NCBI GenBank assembly: GCA_913056475.1
Contig: CAJXMS010000044.1
Span: 1-11,997 of the forward strand
Length of the DNA stretch: 11,997 bases
From: an uncultured Bacteroidota bacterium
Lineage (GTDB): Bacteria > Bacteroidota > Bacteroidia > Flavobacteriales > Schleiferiaceae
Direction of reading: 5' to 3'
Each line of letters starts with the position of its first letter. Positions within the stretch are counted from its first letter, which is position 1. Positions 1 through 5,607 of the stretch are shown one piece after another. The notes under the pieces were generated by a model. That model saw only the letters and a list, made by a program, of their open reading frames with translations, was not told where the DNA came from and searched no databases. The position numbers were made by a program, and so were the translations under genes.

Positions 1-284
1 GGGGCCTGCAGGGCATTTCCACCACGGCGGAGTACGGCATTCGGGATATCACCGATCTAGTGGACCTTATCATGGCGCGGCAGATCAAGGCCATTTTTGT
101 GGAATCTTCGGTGCCCAAGCGCTCCGTAGAGGCGGTGATCGCCGCGGCCCGCAGCCGGGGGCATGAGCTCAAGCTAGGGGGTACCCTTTATTCTGATGCC
201 CTGGGGCCGGAAGGAAGTCCCGCGGATACTTATCTGGGGATGTTTTATCACAACGTATCTACCATCAAAAACGCCTTACAATGA
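1..284 (+). CDS. Metal ABC transporter substrate-binding protein, C-terminal part (TroA/MntA/ZnuA family)
   Basis: This is the last 94 or so codons of a periplasmic metal-binding protein whose start lies before the window. The reading frame is open from base 3 (GLQGISTTAEYGIRDITDLV...), so the GTG at 60 is internal and not a start. The pattern IKAIFVESSVPKRSVEAVIA followed by LGGTLYSDALGPEG and a final helix ending HNVSTIKNALQ is typical of the C-terminal lobe of cluster A-I solute-binding proteins (PF01297) that deliver Mn, Zn or Fe to an ABC-3 permease. In that family the Asp of the SDALG motif is the last metal ligand; the other three ligands lie upstream and cannot be checked, so the metal is not determined. 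Its stop overlaps the ATPase start (ATGA, 281-284), placing it first in the visible operon. Family assignment is firm; metal specificity is inference. Confidence 0.92.
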   Translation, partial: GLQGISTTAEYGIRDITDLVDLIMARQIKAIFVESSVPKRSVEAVIAAARSRGHELKLGGTLYSDALGPEGSPADTYLGMFYHNVSTIKNALQ

Positions 285-1114
285 GCGCAAATAAAGAAGC
301 CGCACCAGCGCTGGAGGTGCATAACCTCACGGCCACTTATGACCGGCAGCCCGTGTTATGGGATATTGACTTTAGCCTACCGGAAGGCAGCTTGGCGGGC
401 ATTCTCGGGCCCAATGGCTCGGGAAAAACCACCCTCCTTCGTAACATCATGGGCTTGATGCAACCCGACAGCGGATACGTGCGGTTGCTGGGTCAAGACC
501 TGGCTAAGGTGCGCGCTCAGGTGAGCTATGTACCGCAGCGCGAATCGGTAGATTGGAACTTTCCCGTAAGCGTAAGCGAAGTAGTAGCGATGGGCCGCTA
601 TGGGCCCGGTAAGCTGCTGCGCCGCCTGCGCCGGCAAGACCGGGACATCATAGAAGAGGCCATGGAGAGAACGGGCATCCTGCCCCTGGCTCATCGCCAT
701 ATCAGCCAGCTATCTGGCGGGCAGCAGCAGCGGGTGTTTATAGCCCGGGCTTTGGCGCAACAAGCGCAAATTTACCTTATGGATGAACCTTTCGTAGGGG
801 TGGATGCCGCTACCGAAGAGGCTATTTTGAATTTACTGGGCGAAATGAAAAACCGTGGCCACACGGTGATCATGGTGCACCACGACTTACAGACAGCGCA
901 GGACTTTTTTGACCAGGCCGTGCTTTTGCAAACGCGCCTGGTGGCCGCCGGACCGGTAGAAACGGTGCTCAATAAAGAAAACCTCCAGCAAGCCTATGGG
1001 GGCCGGCTCAATGTCCTTTCTAAAGTGGGCCAACTGGCCGCGGAAAAACAATTTCCCCTTCGGGAAAAGGCTTTCCGGGAACGTAAAAAACCGGCGCATG
1101 GAGAAAGTGATTGA
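281..1114 (+). CDS. Metal ABC transporter ATP-binding protein (TroB/MntB-like)
   Basis: A 277-residue cytoplasmic ATPase that drives uptake of a divalent metal through the two downstream permeases. Every nucleotide-binding motif is present: Walker A GPNGSGKT at 43-50, Q-loop Gln86 in SYVPQRE, signature LSGGQQQR at 144-151, Walker B IYLMDEP at 164-170, and the switch His201 in MVHHDL. The stretch SVDWNFPVSVSEVVAMGRYG is characteristic of Mn/Zn/Fe-type (cluster A-I) ATPases, in contrast to amino-acid or siderophore ATPases. The length is slightly above the usual 240-260 residues because of a basic C-terminal tail (FPLREKAFRERKKPAHGESD). The start is set by the ATGA overlap with the binding protein. 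The end overlaps the next gene by 17 nt. Translational coupling on both sides suggests fixed stoichiometry. Metal identity is not shown. Confidence 0.95.
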   Translation: MSANKEAAPALEVHNLTATYDRQPVLWDIDFSLPEGSLAGILGPNGSGKTTLLRNIMGLMQPDSGYVRLLGQDLAKVRAQVSYVPQRESVDWNFPVSVSEVVAMGRYGPGKLLRRLRRQDRDIIEEAMERTGILPLAHRHISQLSGGQQQRVFIARALAQQAQIYLMDEPFVGVDAATEEAILNLLGEMKNRGHTVIMVHHDLQTAQDFFDQAVLLQTRLVAAGPVETVLNKENLQQAYGGRLNVLSKVGQLAAEKQFPLREKAFRERKKPAHGESD

Positions 1115-2390
1115 TTTTCTCAGTTTTCAAGATCCTACTGTTCGCCTGGTGGTAGCCGGCACGGTGCTCCTTTCCATTTCGGCGGCGGTGGTAGGTTGTT
1201 TTGCTTATCTCCGGAAACGGGCGCTGGTGGGAGATGCCCTCGCGCATAGCTTATTGCCCGGGGTAGCCATGGCCTTCCTATTCAGTGGCCAGAAAGATCC
1301 CTGGCTGTTGCTTCTGGGGGCTATGATCAGTGGCTGGCTGGCCCTGGGGGCAATGGAACTTATTCAGCAGCACACCAAGCTGGCCTCGGAGACTTCCATC
1401 GCCCTGGTATTGAGTGTTTTTTTTGGCTTTGGGGTGCTGCTACTTACCTACCTTCAGCACCACGGCGGGGGCGATCAGGCGGGGCTGGATCAGTTCCTCT
1501 TTGGCAACGCGGCTTCTATGCGCAGCAGCGACCTCTATGCTTATGGCCTGGTAGGAATGGTTCTTTTGGTAATGATTGGCGCTTTTTACAAGGAGCTGAA
1601 GCTTTACTGTTTTGACCCCGATCACGCGGAAGCCATCGGCTTGCCTACCCGGATACTGCGCTATTTGCTTAATACCATGACGGTACTGGCCACCGCCATC
1701 GGGATCCAATCGGTAGGGGTGGTGCTGATGGCAGCTTTGTTGATTACCCCGGCTGCTACCGCCCGGTTTTGGAGCTACCGTCTGCGTACCATGTTGTTTC
1801 TCGCTGCCTTAGGGGGTGCTGTGGCGGGCCTGGGCGGTTCCTTTGCCAGCTATCTGGCACCGGCCATGCCTACTGGGCCATGGATCGTGATGGTGTTGTC
1901 TTTCCTGGCGCTGGTTTCTATTTTCTTAGCTCCGCGGGTGGGCATTTTTGCTCGAATGTGGCGCCAGCGGCAAAATCAAAGAAAGATCATCCGCGAAAAT
2001 CTGCTCAAGGCCTTTTATCATGGCCTGGAAAACAAGGAAGCCCAACATGCCTGGCTGAGCCGGCCCGAGTGGCAAGAGCAGCGCCACCTGCCGGAGTGGG
2101 AATGGCAGATAGGCTTTCGGCAATTGCGCCGCCGGCGGTGGGTGCTGCGGCGATCGGGTCGTTATCGCCTTACCGAACGGGGGCTGGCCGAGGCGCGGCG
2201 GGTGGTGCGTTTGCACCGTCTGTGGGAGCTTTACCTCAGCCGTTATTTGGCCCTGGGAAAAGACCATCTGCACCCCGGTGCCGAGAGCATTGAGCACCTG
2301 ATCACCCCGGAAGTAGAAAAAGAATTGCTGCGCGAGCTGGACTATCCCGAGCAGGACCCACATCGCAGCCCTATACCCTATAAATCATGA
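1098..2390 (+). CDS. ABC-3 metal permease fused to a C-terminal DtxR-like regulator domain (YtgCR-like)
   Basis: A 430-residue inner-membrane permease with an unusual tail. Residues 1 to about 285 are an ABC-3 family permease (PF00950) with seven or eight hydrophobic segments, the LVGDALAHSLLPGV motif at 43-56 and GVVLMAALLITPAATARFW at 207-225. Residues from about 290 are soluble and very basic, and resemble a DtxR/MntR repressor. A wing-like RRSGRYRLTERG (351-362) leads into RVVRLHRLWELYL with His373. HPGAESIEHLITPEV follows with Glu396, Glu399 and His400, which correspond by motif to metal ligands of MntR (His77, Glu99, Glu102, His103). The end, DPHRSPIP, matches the DPHGxPIP of DtxR proteins. 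The N-terminal helix-turn-helix is less recognisable. I chose ATG 1098 (MEKVIDFLSF), because the longer frame from 996 reads back through the ATPase. The chlamydial YtgCR fusion, whose repressor part is released by proteolysis, is the nearest known precedent; release here is inference. Confidence 0.9.
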   Translation: MEKVIDFLSFQDPTVRLVVAGTVLLSISAAVVGCFAYLRKRALVGDALAHSLLPGVAMAFLFSGQKDPWLLLLGAMISGWLALGAMELIQQHTKLASETSIALVLSVFFGFGVLLLTYLQHHGGGDQAGLDQFLFGNAASMRSSDLYAYGLVGMVLLVMIGAFYKELKLYCFDPDHAEAIGLPTRILRYLLNTMTVLATAIGIQSVGVVLMAALLITPAATARFWSYRLRTMLFLAALGGAVAGLGGSFASYLAPAMPTGPWIVMVLSFLALVSIFLAPRVGIFARMWRQRQNQRKIIRENLLKAFYHGLENKEAQHAWLSRPEWQEQRHLPEWEWQIGFRQLRRRRWVLRRSGRYRLTERGLAEARRVVRLHRLWELYLSRYLALGKDHLHPGAESIEHLITPEVEKELLRELDYPEQDPHRSPIPYKS

Positions 2391-3274
2391 CCATAGAAGG
2401 CCTTTATATCATCATAGCCGCCATGCTCATAGCCGCCAGTTCTGCGCTGGTGGGAAGTTTCCTTATCCTGCGAAAGATGTCGATGATGGGCGATGCCATT
2501 TCTCACGCCGTGCTGCCGGGCATCGTTTTTGCTTTTTTACTTTCCGGTAGCCGGGCGGGCCTGCCTATGCTCCTGGGGGCAGCCGCCACCGGCGTTTTGG
2601 CCAGTTTGCTCATTGAGCTGCTATACCGCAAGGCGCAGCTACCGCAGGATGCTTCGATCGGGATCACCTTTACCTGGTTGTTTGCCCTTGGTGTTATTTT
2701 CATATCCAGTTATACGGGGCAGGTGGACCTTGACCAGGAATGTGTCCTCTATGGCGAAATTGCGCTGGTGCCCCTGGACTGGCTTTACACGGGGGCGGGC
2801 AGCGCCATAGCGCCCCGGGCCATCGTATATGGGGTGGTTCTCTTACTGGTGGTGGGGGTTTATTTGCTTTTGGGCTACCGGGGCTTGCTTATCACTTCTT
2901 TTCAGAATGATTTTGCGGCCGCCCTGGGCATCAGCACGGCCTTTTGGCATTTCAGTTTCATGAGTTTGGTCTCGGTTACCACGGTGCTGTCTTTCGAAAC
3001 GGTGGGCGCCATTCTTATTCTGGCTTTTCTGGTGGTGCCCCCGGCTACTGCTTATTTAATGACCCAGCGCTTGCGGGTTATGTTGGTTTGGGCGGTTTTC
3101 TGGGGCTTATTGGCAGCCGTGGAAGGTTATTTTTTGGCCCGTTGGATAGATGGCAGCATTGCGGGGGCTATGGCCAGTGTAGCGGGGCTTAACTTCATGG
3201 GGGTAGCCCTGGTAAAACAAGTGCTCAAGCGGAAGAAGCGGGCCACAGCGTTTCATACAGCTGCTGTAAAGTAG
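2387..3274 (+). CDS. Metal ABC transporter permease, second subunit (TroD/MntD-like)
   Basis: A 295-residue inner-membrane protein of the ABC-3 family (PF00950), the partner of the upstream fused permease in a heterodimeric channel. It has the family motif MSMMGDAISHAVLPG at 31-45 and the conserved late helix GAILILAFLVVPPATAYL at 207-224, with about eight hydrophobic segments overall. Unlike its partner it has no regulator tail and stops after a short basic end (KQVLKRKKR...). Its ATG overlaps the preceding TGA (ATGA, 2387-2390), indicating coupled translation. It is the last gene of the operon. No terminator follows; instead its final 50 nt are shared with the oppositely oriented esterase gene. 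Assignment as a metal permease is firm, the exact metal is not. Confidence 0.94.
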   Translation: MTIEGLYIIIAAMLIAASSALVGSFLILRKMSMMGDAISHAVLPGIVFAFLLSGSRAGLPMLLGAAATGVLASLLIELLYRKAQLPQDASIGITFTWLFALGVIFISSYTGQVDLDQECVLYGEIALVPLDWLYTGAGSAIAPRAIVYGVVLLLVVGVYLLLGYRGLLITSFQNDFAAALGISTAFWHFSFMSLVSVTTVLSFETVGAILILAFLVVPPATAYLMTQRLRVMLVWAVFWGLLAAVEGYFLARWIDGSIAGAMASVAGLNFMGVALVKQVLKRKKRATAFHTAAVK

Positions 3275-3893
3275 GCGTATGGATCCGGTGATCGCCTGCG
3301 TAGTGGTGCACCTGGTAGCGGATGGCGTTTTCTTTTAAAAGGGCTTCTTGCTCCGCCACCTTTGCGGGGGGCAGGTAGGGGTCTTCCTTGCCCAGTACCC
3401 AGTGAAGGGGCAGGTGCTGGAGCCGGCGGTGCGCCGCCCCAAAGTCCAAATCGGGCGGGAAAGCGCCCGCCCAGTTTACCAGATGGTCAAAATCTTTTGG
3501 CCCGTAAGTGGCCCAGCGGCAGGCGGTGGCTACGCCCTGGGAGAAGCCCAGCAAGCCTATTTGCTGGGGTGGAGTGTTAAATTGGGAAAGGACTTTTTGC
3601 CGTACCTGCCCGAGTACCTGCAAGTAATCGGCCATGTCTGTTTCCCGGTCTTCTGCGGTCATCCAGGAGCTACCCACGCGCTTTTTCTCGTGGTTTACAT
3701 AAAAACGATGCAGGCCTTCCGGGGCCACAAAAAGGATATCGGCCCGCCCCAACTGCTCAAAGGGCCGCAAAAAATAGCGGGGGTGCTGCCCATAGCCATG
3801 GAGCGCAAAGACTACGTAAGGTTGCTTCCCAATAGGGGCACTCAGGAAAAAACGGCCGCGGCGCTGATAAGTAAAGCGCTGCTCTTTAGCCAT
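3225..3893 (-). CDS. Alpha/beta-hydrolase esterase (phospholipase/carboxylesterase family)
   Basis: A 222-residue probable cytoplasmic serine hydrolase resembling the PF02230 phospholipase/carboxylesterase group. The oxyanion-hole strand reads VVFALHGYGQ (27-36). The nucleophile elbow is GFSQG with Ser118, the acid is Asp171 in LGKEDPYLPP, and the base is His202 in YAGDHRIH, so the catalytic triad appears complete and in the right order. There is no signal peptide. A longer frame opens at 3989, but ATG 3893 (MAKEQRFTYQ) is preferred because the longer version would run about 100 nt into the enoyl-CoA hydratase. From 3893 the overlap is only 8 nt, as expected of coupled genes. The gene's 3' end lies 50 nt inside the convergent permease gene. 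The natural ester substrate cannot be told from sequence. Confidence 0.85.
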   Translation of the reverse strand: MAKEQRFTYQRRGRFFLSAPIGKQPYVVFALHGYGQHPRYFLRPFEQLGRADILFVAPEGLHRFYVNHEKKRVGSSWMTAEDRETDMADYLQVLGQVRQKVLSQFNTPPQQIGLLGFSQGVATACRWATYGPKDFDHLVNWAGAFPPDLDFGAAHRRLQHLPLHWVLGKEDPYLPPAKVAEQEALLKENAIRYQVHHYAGDHRIHTPTLQQLYETLWPASSA

Positions 3894-4677
3894 CTTGGGA
3901 AGCGGCAAAGTTTGGTTTGCGCTTTTCCAGAAAGGCGGCGGTTCCTTCTTTAAACTCGGCCTGGCCAAAGCACTTGCCAAACTGCTCAATTTCTACTTTG
4001 AAGCCGTTGAGTCCTTCTTGATAACCGGCGTTTACCGCTTTGATGGCGGCGCTTACGGCCGTAGGGCTGTTTTCACATACCTGCGCGGCTATTTCCCGGG
4101 CACGTGCCAATAGCTCTTCCGGTGGCAGTACCTCGTTTACCAGCCCTATTTCGAGGGCCTTATCCGCCTTGACCATTTGGGCGGTGGTGATCATCTGCAG
4201 GGCTTGACCCCGCCCTACCAATTGGGCCAGTCGCTGGGTGCCGCCGTAGCCGGGGATCACTCCCAGAGAAGTTTCCGGCAGCCCCATACGGGCCTTCTCC
4301 GAGGCCAGGCGAAAATGGCAGGCCATGGCCAATTCCAGGCCGCCGCCCAGGGCGAAACCATTGACGGCGGCGATAACCGGCTTGTGAAAGCTGGCCAGGT
4401 AGTCAAATAACTTTTGGTGGCCCTGCGCCGCTAGCTGGGTCCCTTCGTCTACGCTATAGCCGGCAAATTCTTTAATGTCGGCCCCGGCTACAAAGGCCTT
4501 TTCTCCCGTTCCGGTGAGTATTACCGCGCGGATGCTGCTATCTTGGTGCAGCGCCGCCAGGGCTTCATGCAGTTCGGCGATGGTGGCCCGGTTAAGGGCG
4601 TTGAGCTGTTTGGGCCTATCTACGCGCAGGAGGGCTATCGGGCCTTCTGTTTCCAGTTGTATGTTTTCCCATTCCAT
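3886..4677 (-). CDS. Enoyl-CoA hydratase/isomerase family protein (crotonase fold)
   Basis: A 263-residue crotonase, the usual length for the family, expected to hydrate trans-2-enoyl-CoA to 3-hydroxyacyl-CoA in fatty-acid or related acyl-CoA breakdown in the cytoplasm. Both catalytic glutamates of mitochondrial-type enoyl-CoA hydratase are present: Glu115 in GGGLELAMACH and Glu135 in GLPETSLGVIPGYGGTQR. The CoA and oxyanion-hole segments FVAGADIKEF (62-71) and NGFALGGG (106-113) are intact, and the C-terminal EGTAAFLEKRKPNF is the family's usual ending. The start, MEWENIQLE, fits the family's N-terminus. No other beta-oxidation gene is nearby, so the pathway is open; crotonase members with the same motifs include crotonyl-CoA hydratases. 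It is the first gene of a two-gene unit with the esterase. Confidence 0.94.
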   Translation of the reverse strand: MEWENIQLETEGPIALLRVDRPKQLNALNRATIAELHEALAALHQDSSIRAVILTGTGEKAFVAGADIKEFAGYSVDEGTQLAAQGHQKLFDYLASFHKPVIAAVNGFALGGGLELAMACHFRLASEKARMGLPETSLGVIPGYGGTQRLAQLVGRGQALQMITTAQMVKADKALEIGLVNEVLPPEELLARAREIAAQVCENSPTAVSAAIKAVNAGYQEGLNGFKVEIEQFGKCFGQAEFKEGTAAFLEKRKPNFAASQDG

Positions 4678-4751
4678 TGGCAGGGTGATTTGAGTTGATG
4701 TGGGTACAAATTAACAAAAAACCGCCCTGCACGCGCCTTGGGCGCCCACTT

Positions 4752-4775
4752 ACATTTGGCCGGGAGGCCAAATGT
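4752..4775. repeat. Perfect 10-bp inverted repeat with a GGGA loop
   Basis: ACATTTGGCC and GGCCAAATGT are exact reverse complements separated by GGGA, a GNRA-type tetraloop if transcribed from the plus strand. It lies about 54 nt upstream of the -33 element of the superoxide dismutase gene. No T-run follows on either strand and neither flanking gene ends here, so it is not a terminator. It could be an operator, a small-RNA hairpin or one copy of a dispersed intergenic repeat; the window does not decide. Confidence 0.75.
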
Positions 4776-4805
4776 GCTTCTCCCCACGAGCTGCCTTACG
4801 ATGAA

Positions 4806-4836
4806 TTTTGAGGGAACCTTTGATGGGGTATCTTTG
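4806..4836 (+). promoter_or_regulatory. Bacteroidota-type promoter of the superoxide dismutase gene
   Basis: TTTTG at 4806-4810 and TATCTTTG at 4829-4836 match the Bacteroidota primary sigma consensus (TTTG at -33, TAnnTTTG at -7), with 18 nt between them. Transcription would begin near 4840, giving a leader of about 40 nt that is A/T-rich with no Shine-Dalgarno site, as is usual in this phylum. Confidence 0.75.
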
Positions 4837-4880
4837 TTCTTTTAAAAATACATCAAATCACAACCTAAAAACGAAAAATT

Positions 4881-5486
4881 ATGGCATTTGAACTTCCTGC
4901 CCTTCCATACGCCAAAGATGCGCTGGAACCGCATATAGATGCGCAAACCATGGAAATTCACCATGACAAACACCACGCTGGCTACACCAACAAACTGAAT
5001 GCGGCCATCGAAGGAACTGACCTCGCAAACAAGTCTATCGAAGACATTTTAAAAGAGGTGTCGAAGCACGGCACCGCGGTACGCAATAATGGAGGCGGCT
5101 TCTATAACCACGCCCTTTTTTGGGAAGTAATGGGCCCCAATGGAGGCGGAGCGCCTTCCGGTGCGCTGGCTGACGCCATCGATCAAGCCTGTGGTTCCTT
5201 TGACGAATTCAAAGATGCCTTTGCCAAAGCCGCTGCGGGCCGCTTCGGTTCTGGCTGGGCCTGGCTTATTGTAAAAGATGGTAAGCTGGAAATTACCAGC
5301 ACGCCCAATCAGGATAACCCCCTCATGGATGTAGCCGAGGTAAAAGGTACCCCCATCCTGGGACTGGACGTGTGGGAGCACGCCTATTATTTAAAATACC
5401 AGAACCGCCGTCCCGATTACATTCAGGCCTTTTTCAATGTGATTAATTGGGATGAGGTGGCAAAGCGTTACGAGGCGGCTAAATAA
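4881..5486 (+). CDS. Superoxide dismutase, Fe/Mn family (Mn-type residues)
   Basis: A 201-residue cytoplasmic superoxide dismutase that converts superoxide to hydrogen peroxide and oxygen. The four metal ligands are present: His27 in MEIHHDKHH, His77 in FYNHALFW, and Asp163 and His167 in LDVWEHAYY. Residues that separate Mn from Fe enzymes in the family point to manganese or cambialistic use: Gly73 in NNGGGFYNH, where Fe enzymes have Gln, and Gln144 in TPNQDNPLM, matching the Gln of Mn enzymes. This is inference from motif comparison, not proof. The length is standard and there is no signal peptide. The gene stands alone, with a promoter at 4806-4836 and a terminator just downstream. The manganese/iron-type ABC importer lies about 1.6 kb upstream, separated by two minus-strand genes. 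Confidence 0.96.
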   Translation: MAFELPALPYAKDALEPHIDAQTMEIHHDKHHAGYTNKLNAAIEGTDLANKSIEDILKEVSKHGTAVRNNGGGFYNHALFWEVMGPNGGGAPSGALADAIDQACGSFDEFKDAFAKAAAGRFGSGWAWLIVKDGKLEITSTPNQDNPLMDVAEVKGTPILGLDVWEHAYYLKYQNRRPDYIQAFFNVINWDEVAKRYEAAK

Positions 5487-5525
5487 CGTTCTTTAATCCC
5501 TGTATGAAGGGAAGATTAAGCCCCC

Positions 5526-5562
5526 AACCCGTACTGGCTTCCTGGCTGGTACGGGGTTTTTA
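5526..5562 (+). terminator. Intrinsic terminator of the superoxide dismutase gene
   Basis: CCCGTAC (5528-5534) pairs with GTACGGG (5549-5555), followed by GTTTTTAT. The stem starts 41 nt past the dismutase stop. The T-run is only on the plus strand, so it serves the dismutase and not the convergent outer-membrane protein gene, which ends at 5608. Confidence 0.85.
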
Positions 5563-5607
5563 TGGGTCCATTTTCCTTTGGCCGCCAGGCCCAGCAGGCC
5601 TAGTGGG

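Larger units (their letters stand above)
4678..4880. other. Divergent intergenic region between enoyl-CoA hydratase and superoxide dismutase
   Basis: These 203 nt separate two genes transcribed away from each other. They hold a perfect palindrome (4752-4775), a smaller hairpin GCGCC-TTG-GGCGC (4733-4745), and the dismutase promoter and A-rich leader. I found no convincing TAnnTTTG element for the hydratase on the minus strand; TTAATTTG near 4704-4714 is one base short of the consensus spacing. No open frame here looks coding. Confidence 0.7.

Noticed and set aside
60..284. A 74-residue gene starting at GTG 60
   Set aside because: The same frame is open to the window edge and the upstream residues match the binding-protein family, so this is an internal codon of a truncated gene.
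996..1097. A longer start for the fused permease at 996
   Set aside because: It would add 34 residues lying inside the ATPase gene; ATG 1098 gives the normal permease N-terminus and a typical short overlap.
3894..3989. A longer start for the esterase at 3989
   Set aside because: The extra 32 residues lie antisense-free inside the hydratase gene in another frame and do not resemble the hydrolase family or a signal peptide.
4752..4775. The palindrome as a rho-independent terminator
   Set aside because: No T-run follows on either strand and both flanking genes start, not end, on either side of it.
5587..5601. AGGCC-CAGCA-GGCCT hairpin downstream of the outer-membrane protein gene as its terminator
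   Set aside because: The stem is only 5 bp and no T-run follows on the minus strand.
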